A DNA stretch of 64,000 nt, taken from the NCBI RefSeq assembly GCF_000247695.1, contig NW_004624854.1:4786393-4850392 (forward strand), given 5' to 3'. The DNA comes from Heterocephalus glaber (lineage: Eukaryota; Chordata; Mammalia; Rodentia; Bathyergidae). The position numbers and the translations under genes were made by a program. The notes below the pieces were generated by a model. It worked only from the letters and a program-made list of their open reading frames with translations, was not told where the DNA came from and did no database searches. This document shows, in pieces, positions 11,890 through 23,875 of the stretch. Numbering within the stretch: position 1 is the stretch's first letter; each line of letters begins with the position of its first letter.

Positions 11890-12222
11890 CAGAGCATCTA
11901 CTTGATTGGTTTGGGGTCAGTCCAGGTCCATAGTAAAGCACACTTGTGGATGTGTTTGGGTGGTAATACAGTTGTGACCTTGGGGATTATACCTGGTCCC
12001 TCATCTCTTCCTCTCTGGCACTATTCCCCTGCTCTGCTTACTGGCCACCATGCACTGAGCATCTCTCTTCCACCATGCCCTTCAGCCATGATGTTCCTGC
12101 TTTGGAGCCTGCCAACCGTGAACTGAATCCTTTAAAACCACAAACCAAGTCCTCTGAAACCATGAACCAAATTAAACTTCTTCTCCCTGGGGCAGGAAAG
12201 CTGATTAATGTACACGCTAATA
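11890..12222 (+). repeat. LTR of an ERVL/MaLR-type element (copy 1)
   Basis: Contains agtaaagcacacttgtgga, ctggccaccatgcactgag, ttccaccatgcccttcagcc and a polyadenylation-like aattaaacttcttctc near the end. The same ordered blocks occur inverted at 40936-41358, so both belong to one LTR family. No internal retroviral genes are seen: it is a solitary LTR. Confidence 0.55.
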
Positions 12223-12229
12223 AATAACT

Positions 12230-12375
12230 AATACCTCATACAACCTGAGATAAACACTATTATTCCCATTTCAATGATGAAAAAATAGAAGTACAGAGAA
12301 TTAAGAAACTTGCTGTCTTTTTGTTAAAAATCACATGATAAACCAGTAAGTGTGGCATAAGTAGGCTCATAAATA
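12230..12375 (-). repeat. MIR SINE, antisense
   Basis: The order of a hydrophobic AT-rich start, ttattcccatttcaatgatg, aagtacagagaattaagaaac, and aatcacatgataaaccagtaa is the reverse complement of the MIR core. Confidence 0.6.
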
Positions 12376-14388
12376 TGCCCCAAATAATGAAATAAGAAAT
12401 ATAGGGGCTGCCTGTAATTAACCAATCTATCCAGCAGCAACATACCTACTGTGTGTCAGGTATTGGCTCTTGATGCCCTACTGTGAACTGGGCAGCCTTA
12501 TTTCTTGTCCTAGTTTACACAGATACAACTTGAAATCACGAGTTATTTCATATTCTTATGTGAGTATCTGTAATATTCTTATTTTAGTAGATAAAAATCC
12601 CATGACGTGCATACTACATTTTCTCTATGGTCTAAATTGCCACAAATATAAGGCTCCTAGGACTGTTAATAAAAACAGGTTTCTACAAGCTTCCAGTGCA
12701 TAATACTAGATAAAAATCTTCAAATACAAATTAAGTATCAGGAGACCAACAAGCCTTAACAAAGTAAGAGAGATGTTATTTCAGATCAGCTGAACATCTG
12801 GATGTACTTTCAAATTTTACCTTCTCTATTGAAGCAAATGTTTGTCATCTTCTATTTTAGTAACACCTCTCTCCTAATAACTCTAAGTTTTCAATGAGTT
12901 CCAGATTTGACGTTTTATAGCATTATCTCTTTTAGAAACAGAGAGAAGAGTCTGGGCTTTCTTTTCCACTTCTTAGGATACAACTGGCTGGAGGGTTCTC
13001 CTATCTTTTCTTCAAGGTAATAATTTTAGCCAGTAACAATCTGAGTTCTTCTGACCTAGTTGCTACAAGAGAGAGAACATGTACTTCCTACAAAATGGCA
13101 AATCTTGGCTTCTTTTCCAGACTACAAGAAACCAGTTTCAGGAATGGGAGAGGACGGGAGTGGACCTGCCCACTGCTTCACGTCCCTGTAGGCCACCAAG
13201 AGGCAACTGCTACTGACCACCTATGAGTCAGTCCTCTAGCTACGTGGGTGACACTTCCCGCCCTGGCCACTCGTGCTTCTTTTTGCTCAAAGTGAAGGAT
13301 ACTCTCAAATACCAGGGTGTTTCCCCTACCACAAATTTCAATATAATTTCATTGTGGGAGCAAATGGTACCAAACCGCATATGAAATCCATTCCAAGATA
13401 TATTAATCTTAATTGGAAAAAACTGAGCATTCAATATTTATTCTCCATGGATACTAAAAGAATTTAGGAACAGGAAGATAAATGTTTAGAGCTTAAACTT
13501 CAAAATTTTAAGCTGACATTATTTTCTCAAAATATAGTAATTTCTAATTGTTTTTCTAGAATCTTCCAGAGCAGTACTGATCAAATCATTCCAGAATGTT
13601 CAAGTTCTACATAAAAATAAAAGCACATTTACCCTCACCTAAAGAGTATTATTAATTTAATAACTAGAGTTTATCTGCCTTGTAAAAAGGGACCACTAAA
13701 GATTTATGAATACCTTTCAAAATAAAAAGTAATCGTTCTTAAAAATGATGACCTTAAAGTTGAGGCACATCTCTCCCTCGATGGCTCTCATCAGCTGCCA
13801 CAGTGTGTAAAAGGGTTCGACCTAACAAATTTGGCCAGGGTGAGAGTTATTTGCTGCTGGCTCCACCATGCAGATTTGCCTGAGTACTTTTGCTCCCATA
13901 TTCAGCACATACGCTCATCTAACCTAAATAGCACTCTTCTATCCAATTTCATTTCACATCAGAGCTTTCTCTTCAGAGCATTTCTCTAACAATTATACAT
14001 TCTTACAAATATGAATAATCCCAACACACGGCAAACCAAAGTATACAGTCAGGCAAACTAAAGTGGAAAATTAAATTATTTAAGAACTTCAAATGATGAA
14101 ATGGGAAGAACCATCCAATCTGTTACCATTGTTTGAAAGACAAGGGAACTCTAGCCCTCGATTACTCTATGAATCATGATTTTTAAAAATTCTTTTTAAA
14201 AACCCATCTGCATAGTATGTCCAAATTATTCAAAAAATTTCCAATTTTCAAATGGAATCCTTTGGGCTCTAGGGTTGATCAGAAAGAACTTGGGAGCACC
14301 TAGGGATATACGGGTTCTGGGCTACCAGGCTGAAGCTCCTTCTGTTTTACATTTGGGGTTCAGCAAACATTTCACTTGAAGGACTCCC

Positions 14389-14472
14389 AGCCAGGGATTT
14401 AGCTCAGTGGTGCTGCACCTGCCTGGCAAACCCAAGGTCCTGAGTTCAATTCCCAGTACCAGAAAAAAAGAA
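14389..14472 (+). repeat. ID SINE
   Basis: Reads agccagggatttagctcagtg, gcctggcaaacccaaggtcc, then gagttcaattcccagtacc and an A-rich tail. A and B boxes are recognisable. Older than the best-preserved IDs, with several differences from the window's shared ID sequence. Confidence 0.85.
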
Positions 14473-14473
14473 A

Positions 14474-14496
14474 AAGGAGGAGGAGGAGGAGGAGGA
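14474..14496 (+). repeat. (AGG)n microsatellite in the ID tail
   Basis: About seven AGG units directly continue the A-rich tail of the preceding ID element, consistent with a microsatellite that grew out of the SINE tail. Confidence 0.9.
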
Positions 14497-15041
14497 ATCC
14501 CATTGCTATAACAAAACTAATCAATGTGCTCTGGATACTTCAGTCAACCCTGTCGTTTTTGTCTAATCTCAATTTGGAATTCTTTTCCTTCTAGAAATCC
14601 TAACAGCACCCAGGCTGATGACCCAGCTGGGGGAGATCTGGCCTTGTGGCCCTTGGCACATCCGGAAGACTCCAGAGCAGGCCCAGACTGTGGCTGGGTG
14701 CACCAAGCCCTGCAGCGCCATCCTCAATTTTCCAAAACAACCAAACTCAGCACAGGCAGAGACATCAGGGCAGTGGCCTGGGTACCAAGCACCAGAGCAC
14801 CGTGACTTCCTGTGGCTTTTCCCTCTGACAGGGAACATATCACCTCTCCAGTCACCATCACACCTAAAGGAAGCTAGTGAGTCCACATTTTACCTAACAG
14901 GTACCGGTATATCCCATTTCAGTCATCTAAATACTAGGAAAGAGAAGCAAAATTTCTCAAAATAGCACCTGAAATACAGGCTATTCCTTTTATGGGATAA
15001 ATATTATCAAAGTTATTCATTAATAATCAATTACTCATATT

Positions 15042-15113
15042 TTAGCTTAGTGACTGAAATACTTGCCTAGCATGTGGGAGGCCCTAGATTAGATCCCCAG
15101 CACCACAAAAAAC
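15042..15113 (+). repeat. Old ID-like SINE
   Basis: The order ttagcttagtgactg, ttgcctagcatgtgggaggc, tagatccccagcaccac and an A tail follows the ID layout with a degraded B box. Older than the other IDs; here it resembles the ID form shared by many rodents. Confidence 0.65.
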
Positions 15114-15492
15114 AGTCAAACATAGATACACAGATAGACAAAGTCAATTATTTATATTCTATTTTTAATCACAGAATAAACATTTTCTTAAAGAAAATAA
15201 TCTTTGGGAAATCTTTTTATACTAGAATGACTTACAGACTATAAGGAACAGTTGGACACATATTTATTTCTTTAGCAGACTTCTAAAATGTTTTCAAAAG
15301 GGAAAGATTTTAAATGATCTTTTAAAAGATTTGTAAATTAATTACAAAGCAATTTGAAATGCAAAGGTTAAAAGTCTAAGAAAATGAAACATTCTTCTAC
15401 CTATCTCTTAAAGATACAAGTACTTAAAATATTCTATTATACATGTTTTGTTATTCTGAACTTCTTTACAAAGAATCAAGGAAAATACTCAC

Positions 15493-15556
15493 AGTTACTT
15501 ATCACACCTCCGAGTGGATCGCCTTTAAAGTCAAATTCAATATCCATATATTTGCC
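15493..15556 (-). CDS. MYO1B: MYO1B exon E: end of switch I and following strand
   Basis: This 64 bp exon starts in phase 0 with GKYMDIEFDFKGDPLGG, then VISN, and ends one base into a Tyr codon. GK completes switch I begun in exon D; MDIEFDF is the following beta strand; the GDPLGGVISNYLLEK region leads to the helix carrying SRVV. The acceptor ends ctttgacag and the donor is gtgagt. Both flanking introns are large (4.2 kb upstream and 9.6 kb downstream in the transcript). Intact in frame and typical of class I myosins. Confidence 0.95.
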
Positions 15557-16124
15557 CTGTCAAAGAAAGACTTGGTGAGTTTTCAGGTTCACCTCAAAAT
15601 AGTCAGTGTGGCAGAGAATAGAGCACAAAGCCCTTATTTTAGTGCATTCGCTTAAATGTAATTTTAAAAGGCAGTTCATGCAAGCATGGGGCAAAACAAT
15701 AGCCTCCATAAATATTTCATGCTAAATATTCCTTTTGCTCAAAGCAAATCTATCCTGTTGCTAATTTAAGAATAGATCCTCTTAGCTGTCACGTGACTTT
15801 TCCATTTCAGATATGTTTTCCCAACTTCTGAACGGTGTGGGTACTCAAATTAAGAATGAAAATAGGAAGATAAGTAGTCCTTCCATATGCACTCACTGGG
15901 AGGAGGAGTCATCTCATTTTTATAGGCAAAATATGTTGTAAACCCTGCTTATAAACTCCAAACACACTGGAGAGTGGATGAAACGCAAAATTCCCTTTTT
16001 ATATCTACTCAAATCAAATATACAATCACGTGGTGTGACCAGCTCAGAATCAAAGACTAATTATTATTACGTTTTTTGGCTTCTGACCTAGATTATATGG
16101 CAATGTAATATGGTTCATATTACA

Positions 16125-16232
16125 TTATATATATATGTATACATATATATACATATATACACATATATATACATATATACGTATATATATACACATATAT
16201 GTGTGTGTGTATATATATATGTATATATATTA
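16125..16232. repeat. (TA/TACA/GT)n microsatellite
   Basis: About 108 bp of alternating purine and pyrimidine (TATATA, ATACAT, GTGTGT blocks). It is close to self-complementary, so it could fold into hairpins or Z-DNA; the ruling structure is not determined. Confidence 0.95.
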
Positions 16233-17774
16233 TCTTGAAACACACATGTAGCTTAATGCTGAGAATCTTTTTTAAAAGAATTGGTCTCTAACTGCCAGTT
16301 AAGAAGTAACAAGAATAACAGAACAACCCTGACAGCTGTTTCTTGTTCGGAAAAGAGCATGCTGAGTTACTGCGGCTTTGGTCTTCTCAGGTCCGGTCTT
16401 AGCAGGTGCTTTATAAATCTCCCTGAGAGTGACTTTAACTGTAATTTGCAGAATGAAAAGAAGAGAGGAAGAAACGTGGTCCCGGGAACTTGGTCGGCAA
16501 TGTGCTCGGCGACTTTCTCATAACAGAGGCACACTCCCTCCATCTCCTCTCATCCTTATCTTACTCCGAAAAGCGGATGTCTGCCAAACCCTGCTTCAAG
16601 GCTGAAGCAGCCCAAGGAGCAGTGAGGCACTGCCCTGGCCTTCAGGCGTTCCCAGCTGAGAGGGAGTGGAGCCAGGTGAACAGGACCTTCCGGGCAGAGC
16701 TCACATCTCACCCGCAGCAGGGTGCTGTGCGGAGAAAGGAGCACAGGAGTCCACAGCTTAAATGCAAAATCCCGAGTCAGGCAGGCCAGGAGGGCAGAGG
16801 GCAGGGAGAGTCGGTCTAGGAATCAGCCTCCGTACAGATCTTTTGCAGATGGGAAGAGGGGACCAAGAGGCAGAGGCGGGGGAGAAGGGAAGCGGAAGGG
16901 TGCATGAAAGAATTCAGATGTGCTGTGCACGTGTATAACTCCCCAAGATGCATGCCATCATTACGTACTACAAACACGTGCTAATAAAAAATAATTCTAA
17001 ACACTGGCATCCTTCCGAAGGGGGGGTGGAGCATGGAGGCTGGAGGGAGCTGCAGCACACTGTGCCACGATCGCCTGGCAAGTGTGGCGAGGACTGCAGA
17101 GGAGGCTGGGCGGACGGAGCTGACAGCCAGCGGCTGCCTTGAGGAGAGGAGATCCTGGTGGCTTCAAGTAAAAGCAGCAAGGGAGAAAATTACATGGAGT
17201 GATGACGACAGGCCTGGCCTGGACTTGGTGATGAGACAGGACACTCTAGGCACGTGGCCAGGCAACTGAGTGGACAGCGCGACCCTCCACAAGGGACACA
17301 GGACACAAAGTCACCACAGAGGAGGGCAGCAATGGCACCCTGTCCAGGGGGTGAGAGGGCAGAACAGGGCAGGTAGCCCAAGGCCACAGGGAGCCTGTGA
17401 AGGTGCAGCAGGTATGGAAAGGGACCTGGGGACAGGTGTGGCGGGGGACAGGACTAGTCCTGTTTGAGGGCCCGGATGGTGATAACTTTTTCTGAGAAGG
17501 CACAGTATCTATCAGCTGAGAGCAAAGGAGAGATGTGAAGACAGTCGCCACCACTGCTGAGGCATTTTGGGGGTGCTTGAAATTCTTATGAATATGATGC
17601 TAGGTAGTGACGCTTGCAGGTTCTCTGCTACACTACCCAGTGCCTGGCTCAGCCCTCAGCACAGATTCGCGCTCAAGGCAGTGCCCCTCCCAGAAAGCCC
17701 TGTGGCAAGAACAAAGCCTTCAAACGCCTGCTTTTCCCAAGCAGTTTGAAAAAGTCTAAAAACTTCTTTCTTGT

Positions 17775-17960
17775 AGGGGTCCTGGCGCAGGCCTGTAATC
17801 CTAGCTTTCAGGATTTTGAGGCAAGAGGATCGCTGTTTGAGTTTGAGGCCATGCTGTGCTACACAGTGAGTTCAAGGTCAGCTTGAACTACACAGTGAGA
17901 CCCTGTCACAAAACAAAACAAACAAAACACCAAAAAAAATAATAAAATAAAACCAAAAAA
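17775..17960 (+). repeat. B1 SINE
   Basis: Carries ggcgcaggcctgtaatccta, gaggcaagaggatcgctg, gagtttgaggcc and cagtgagaccctgtcacaaa followed by an A-rich (CAAAA) tail, the layout of a monomeric B1 (7SL RNA-derived). An extra near-repeat of the cagtgag segment suggests the internal duplication typical of B1. Confidence 0.85.
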
Positions 17961-19304
17961 GCCCTTTCTTAAAATAAATTCAATGTGTCACACCAGCGCT
18001 GCTGGGGTGGGCGGGGTGTCCTGTAAGGCCCCTCCCAGGGCACAGCAGTGTCACATGTCAGCTACGATGAGCATGCAGCAGCTACAACAGAGCAGTCTCC
18101 CTTAGTTCCTCAGTGTGGAGATCAGGAAATTTCTTCCAGGTTAAACTAACAGATGAAGAATCTTCCGGGTCCCTGGAGTACAAGTATAGACTTCTAAACC
18201 ACTGCCCATGCAGCAGTTTCAAATACAACTGAGGACTAGGAGCATACAAGCATACAGTGCATTTAGGTGTATTGCTAGTCCAGTCACAAACCACAAAGTG
18301 GAGAAATTATGAAAAACTGGGCATGAAATGATTTAGTCTATAATCAAGAGTTAATCTCATATCCTGAGACCCGTGTTATAATAGGCTTTCTCTGAAGCTA
18401 CTTACTAAGCTAAATCACCTGCCAAGCCTCTCACCAGATTTCAAATATTATTAAGTACTAACGACCTTTTAAGAATATGGTTTTCTGCATTTGTACTGCC
18501 TGGAGACTAAATATATTTGGTAGATATTTTTAAGAGGTATGTGCACATAATTTGTACACAAAATCTCGATCACATAAAGAAGCTTGATCACTGAAATCAC
18601 TTCTATCTGCCCACTCCTCACTCTCTTCATGCAATGAGATTAGCCATGTTACCACAACAGGAACAGGCACGAATCAAGTCAGCTATAACAACTGAACAGG
18701 CTAATCCAACAGAAAAAATTCACAGCCTTGGAATTAGAAATGAATTTAGCACTCCACTTTCTAAGCCATCAAAAGCACCTCTACCTGAGGTCATTCTTCT
18801 CAAGCGTGGGTAACCTAATAAGGAAAAAGTCAAAGGGATCTAGAGAGAAAGGGCCTCAGAAGGGAGGGACACAAGGTCACCAAACATGGTCGCCACGGCA
18901 CAAGTACCGTGCGTGAAAAGACGGCTCATACCGTGAACGGCCTTTTAATACAGACACGCACGCACTTGGTTAAACCACAGAGGGGCCGATTTCCGAACTG
19001 ACAGGCAAGGAGCCTGGCACGGCTGGAGGGGCCCAGATGTGCCAACGTGAGGCCTGTGCTGGCGAGCTACAGATGAGTACGCAAAGCGGGCAAGGACTAG
19101 GCTCCCTCCAGGGGAGGCAGCGTCTCCAGCTCAGCTGAGCTTGAGACACCCACTGGCCTTGGCCCTTCTCACCAATCCTACTGAAAGCTTCAGGACTCGG
19201 CCTGTCCTCTCTGGGCCACCAAACAAGGGACAGAGATGACACAGTACACAAACCTGATACTCCATGTTTCTTTCTTTTTACTTAACATCTGATTCATTTA
19301 AAAA

Positions 19305-19445
19305 AATTTTTTTTTAATTTTATTTTATTAGCACATGAGTATAGCACTTAATATTTACATTCCTTGAGGGAAGTTGGGACACGTACATAACACATCTTAA
19401 TTCCATTTTTCATCCCCTTTCCCTTCCCTCCCTCCCCCTCCTTAA
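19305..19445 (-). repeat. LINE-1 3' UTR fragment, antisense
   Basis: A T-rich start, then agcacatgagtatagcactt, catacattcc-like text and acgtacataacacatcttaa. The last block is repeated in similar form at about 9240-9260, inside the longer antisense L1 at 9160-9680, which supports a shared L1 3' UTR origin. Confidence 0.6.
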
Positions 19446-19756
19446 TTTCTGATTCTTAATTAAAGATTTCTAAATACCAAAACTCAGATAAGTAGAGCTA
19501 TTCTAAGTAGCCTCATTTAAATCACTCATGGAATTTTACGGTAGGAAGTGTGATAAAAATAGCTTGCCACTCCAAGAATTAAAAATAAAATCACAGAAAG
19601 CCAATAAAAAACCTTATGGAAATTTCAGGGTCTCTGTAGGGATGGTGCTCTTATTTTTAAAATGTGTATACTAAGAAATACATATTAACCATCTATTAGT
19701 TGATTAAACATACATGAATTAAATATCAGTGATAACAAGCTTACACAGATACTTAC

Positions 19757-19803
19757 AAATCTAGAAGAGTTGTCATTCCTTACAGTTTTGGCATTTCCAA
19801 AGG
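19757..19803 (-). CDS. MYO1B: MYO1B exon D: AFGNAKT motif and most of switch I (47 bp)
   Basis: This very short exon completes Ala and reads FGNAKTVRNDNSSRF, ending exactly on a codon boundary. AFGNAKT and NDNSSRFGK are myosin signature motifs; the latter is switch I, which senses the gamma-phosphate and closes the active site. The last two switch I residues, Gly and Lys, come from the next exon, so an intron splits the motif. The acceptor is tgctag and the donor is gtaagt. At 47 bp, skipping would destroy switch I and shift the frame. No residue differs from the signature. Confidence 0.95.
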
Positions 19804-22152
19804 CTAGCAGCAAGAAAGAAACAGATGAAAATTAAGTTGACAAAAAATAATTTCAAGCTAAAAGAGTATTTCAGCTCTATCATTCCTGGCAAGTACAACT
19901 TGTAGCGAGGACATTTCTACCCCCCAAATTTCTATAGAATCACACTGAACAGAAGTTTCAATAAGTTGCTTCACTTCCTCGACTTATAATAGTCATAGAG
20001 AGTCATCACTATGATTAACGGAATTTTTTCAAGTATTACTGTAAACATAATCTTTCCTGATTCAACATTTTAAAACTCTTTTAGATAGGAGTCAGGGGAG
20101 CAGGTAGCAGGCAGGGTGTCCGTCCATCCACCATAATCAGTGAAAGGTTATTTCCGATTTAGTCGCAAAAGTTTGTGGAACTGGACGAAGTTTCCAGATC
20201 AGAGAAGGTGGCATGTGAAACTTTCAATTATTTAATTTTAAAATAAAGCTATGTATTTAAATGTGCCTAATTATATAACTCTGCAATAAAGAGATTTGGA
20301 AATGACAGTCACTTCCAAAAGCTAAAAATGCTACATAGTTTATATTATTAGTTTATGTCCACGAGATTGAGGTGAGACTCTACAGAAAACCAAACTGACC
20401 CAAAATGCAAAATGCACGTCAGTTCCGATCTTAGATTCTTCAAGGAGACAAATGGGCCATGGGACTTACTCTTAAAGCAGGGCCACATGAACCACGTGGC
20501 TGACACTACAGGTGTAGGGGCCCCCAGTTAGCACAGTGACACATGACCTTAAAGGACTGTCCCGCAGTCCTGTTCACCAGACAGGCAAATGGCAGCAGAA
20601 GATTGAGCAGTATAACCCCGCACACCCATGTGAAGGGGATGCCTGGCTGGCGCTGCAGGCACTGAGCTGTATATCACAAGCTTTCATGTGCAAATCCGTG
20701 GCCTGTAGAGCCTATGACAGCACTAACACAGGCGCAGCTGGTTCCGTGGGTCTGGGCGGGATATGAGATTCTGCATTTCCCCCACACTCCCACCCACCCA
20801 GGCTGTTAAGGAGACCAGAGCCCACACTGTGGCCAGAAAGGAAGAATGTATGGCCATGTAGCAAACAGAAATGAATCTCTGCTATGCAGGGCTGGGCATC
20901 AAATCTCTGGTTGTCTCTGTAGACCCTCTGAGTTAAATGGGTAGAAGAGCATCAGAGGAGCAAGCACCATATGAGCACTGATGGCTAAAAAGCTGGTTCT
21001 AGTTTTAAAAGCAGTCACCTGATCAAGAAACAAAGAAGTGTTAATTAAATAGAAGTTAATTTAAGACAGTCAGCAGCCAGGCCTGGTGTGTTTGTTATAT
21101 TTCACATTATGTGGCTGATTTATATTTTTGACTTTTAAACAGTAGTTCGCTCCAGATCAGTTAGGACAAGATTACAAAGGCAAAGCAGGGAGAGGTTTTG
21201 GCATTACAGCAGCTATTTGGGATGGGAATGGTTTGCCAGGTTCCCAACACCAAACCCTCCAACAAGATGCTGGGATACTAGGTCGCCTGAAGCAAGCTGC
21301 AGACTGGAAATACTCAAAAAAGGAAGCCCACTGGGAGGACCCATCTTGTCCCAGGTCAGAAGGCGTTTTTGAACGCAACCACGCAGGCACTTCTGTTGTC
21401 ATAGGCTCCCTTTTCGGCAGGTGTGAAAATGTAGGGCAGCCAAGTTAACAAATTTTCACAGCCCCAAATTCCAGCGCGAGATGCTGACAAATAAAGGACA
21501 GTTTATTGTGACTTGAAGGTCAAGGGCAAGTGTAGGAATCGCTTCAAAAGAACTTGATTCAGGGCACCATTTGCAGCCATAAACTGTCTTTTCATCAGAC
21601 AATCTGAGTTGCACATTACTAAACACAACCCCAAACACTAAAGTCTTTTACTGTAAGCCACGGAATCAAAAACAAGTGCTCCATTATAGAACACTCGAGA
21701 CACATTCCTCCATTTTTTTTTTAAAGTTCATTGTTGGAAATGTTCATTTACAGTAGAAGCTCCGGTTGAAAAGGAAAGCAATCCCATAAAAGAATCCATG
21801 CCCACAGTGGACATTTCTCCCATTTCCTGCACTGCAGCCTCGTTTCAAATACCACTGAATACAGCGCCAGATTCTAGTCCCAGACACCAGCTAGAGCATT
21901 CCACAGCGCTGCTCCTGTGATCCCAGCATTCTTAAAATGAGTACATGGGGAAATACAGCATGTGCAAAAGCAAAGATGGTAAACACACAGGCAGATCTTG
22001 GTACAATGAAAGGAAGATCCGGTATCATTTTCTCTGGCTTCCTACGGTACCAAAGGGAAGAAAGATCAAAACAACACAACAGATGACCCAGCCTTTGCTT
22101 TTGCTCCCCCCTCACACACACACACTCCTTCCTCTCTCCCTCCCTCTCTCTG

Positions 22153-22270
22153 CAGGGCTAGGGATTTACCCAAGGCCTCATGCATGCTGTCCTGCCCTGG
22201 GCATCTCCGGCCTCTACCCACGAACTAGGTGCCAACTGTGCCCTTGGCCCTAGATGCTGGGATCAAAAAC
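22153..22270 (-). repeat. Possible degraded B1-ID SINE, antisense
   Basis: gggctagggatttacccaag gcctcatgcatgc resembles the reverse complement of an ID right half, and agatgctgggatcaaaa resembles a B1 start. Neither box is intact, so this is tentative. Confidence 0.35.
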
Positions 22271-22635
22271 CCCTCCATCCATTACTGACGTTCCCCAGGG
22301 AGTTGAAACCGCACCTCATTGGAAGCTCTGGGCTAGAGAGGTAGCTTGGTTCAAGGTGTAGTTCAAAGTCACAGAAGGACAAGGTTTCTCAGGGAGGAAA
22401 GCCAGCTCCTCTGGGGTAGGTGGTCAACACCCCCAGCACCAAGGGAGGAACAGAAGCTGCCCGCTGCCTGCTACTCAGCCCCAGCCCCTGCTTCCCTTGT
22501 GGGGATGCTCCTGAACCTGCAACACTCACTCCACCCCAGACACATGTCCTCACTTCAGCTTCTCCATCTTATTACACGGACAGCAAGCCATGTGCATGCT
22601 CCGGTGGTTATGGCAAGAGAGAAGCAAAAAGGGCT

Positions 22636-22738
22636 GGGAGACACACAGGGAGAGACAGTGACAGAGACAGACAGAGACAGACAGGGGGAGACAGACAGAG
22701 ACAGACAGAGACAGACTGGGAGAGACAGTGACAGAGAA
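22636..22738. repeat. (GACAGA)n-type microsatellite
   Basis: About 100 bp of gacagagacagacagagaca-like units with interruptions (ggggaga, ctggga). Accounts for long arginine/aspartate-rich open frames across this region that are not genes. Confidence 0.95.
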
Positions 22739-23044
22739 GGGAAGGCCAAATCATCTACTGTGTTGTCTTTGTCTTTCCAGCCTTCTGCCCTCCAGGACAG
22801 GGCTATACCACAAAGATATGTCCAGTCCAGTAGTCCTGCGGTTCGGAGAGTCTACTGTGCATCCACAAGGGCCGTAAATGACAATAAGGACAAGCCTCAA
22901 ATACAAACATAAAGGCCACCCCTCAGCAGGAAAAGGCAGCAACTGATGGTTCCCAATACAAGGATGCCGTCCTTTACTGAGATGAGAGATCTCATCTCCG
23001 GCTTCATTTTCTGATGGTGTTGTGGAAGAAACACTGCACCCCTT

Positions 23045-23385
23045 CCCAGTCACGTGCTGAAGCTCTAACCCCCGATGTGACGAGGGTTAGATGAGCTCAT
23101 GAGGCCATGGCCCTCACCAAGGCATCAGTGCCCTTAGAAAAAAGGGCCCTAGAGCTCACTCCTGCTCCACCCCCAAAGCACACAGTAAGAGCTCGTGTGA
23201 GCACAAAGCAGGGTGACAGCCACTTACAAGCCAGGACAAGGGGCTTCAGGATGAAACCCACCTGCCAGCTCCTGGATCTTAGACTTCCAGCCTCCAGAGA
23301 TGTAAGCAAACAGATTTCTGTTCCCTAGGCCATCAGGCTAGGGCTCTTTGTTACTATAACACAAGTATGGATAGCGTGAGCTCCA
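23045..23385 (+). repeat. Ancient LTR-like element (MaLR-like)
   Basis: Has gctgaagctctaacccccga, tgaggccatggccctcacc, agtgcccttagaaaaaaggg, gatcttagacttccagcctc and a ttgttactataacacaag end, an ordered set of blocks seen in ancient mammalian solitary LTRs. The family name is not certain. Confidence 0.5.
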
Positions 23386-23770
23386 CAGTCAGGCTTAGGC
23401 TTTGTATGGCCTGAAAAAACTGGTCCTTAAGGATTTCCTGATAGCAAAAATCACCAGCCACAGGTGTTATCTTGAATGGTAAAACAGTACCACATCATCA
23501 GAGCAAATACCAACTGTTTCTGGTTTTGTTTTTTAAGCCAAGTCTAAGAAATTCACAGAGGGAAATGAAATTGTGCTTGGGAATGCCCCGTGTCCTAAGT
23601 AAACTGTCCCCTGCTTTAAGCATTCCAAAGACACCCTTTCTTTCCTCACCGGGTTTGGCCTGAATTTCTTCCCTCCTCTTCCCACCTATCAGCACCTCAG
23701 GAACTTGAGCTCCCCAAAACTGGCTCCACTGCTGGGGTCACCCCAACCCAGAGGACACAGAGGACCCTAC

Positions 23771-23875
23771 CTTCCAGGACCGGGTTGGACTGCAAGAGCT
23801 GCTCTTTGACTTGGTTGACTTCCGCTCCTTTTCCACAAACAGCTGCCACATAAGACATAACCAGCTTGCTGGCCT
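23771..23875 (-). CDS. MYO1B: MYO1B exon C: helix after the P-loop and loop 1
   Basis: This 105 bp exon completes Glu and continues ASKLVMSYVAAVCGKGAEV, NQVKEQLLQSNPVLE. It holds the helix that follows the P-loop and loop 1, the surface loop that tunes nucleotide exchange in myosins. The CGKGAEVNQVK stretch is one of the more isoform-specific parts of the head and supports MYO1B over its paralogs. The acceptor ends cttctgcag and the donor is gtaggg, slightly weaker than consensus. The exon ends one base into the Ala codon of the AFGNAKT motif that follows. Exon length is a multiple of three, but both junctions split codons. Confidence 0.96.

Larger units (their letters stand above)
5884..15492 (-). 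other. MYO1B intron E-F (9.6 kb)
   Basis: Contains MIR, L1, B1-ID, L2, LTR and ID repeats listed separately. In the intervals about 6425-9155, 9880-11675, 12380-14385 and 14500-15040 I see no gene or clearly recognisable repeat, apart from a weak MIR-like patch near 7635-7690 and an L2/MIR-like patch near 12430-12470. Confidence 0.8.
15557..19756 (-). other. MYO1B intron D-E (4.2 kb)
   Basis: Contains an AT/GT microsatellite, a B1 and an L1 3' fragment. About 16240-17770 and 17965-19300 show no gene; the GC-richer 17040-17560 may include a badly decayed ancient LINE but I cannot prove it. Confidence 0.8.
19804..23770 (-). other. MYO1B intron C-D (4.0 kb)
   Basis: Contains a degraded ID-like patch, a (CAGAGA)-type microsatellite and an LTR. 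From 19810 to about 22150 I see no repeat or gene I can name. Confidence 0.8.

Noticed and set aside
22346..22912. 188-codon plus-strand open frame
   Set aside because: Its middle is the (GACAGA)n microsatellite, which stays open in several frames; no domain, no splice or promoter context, and another long frame overlaps it.
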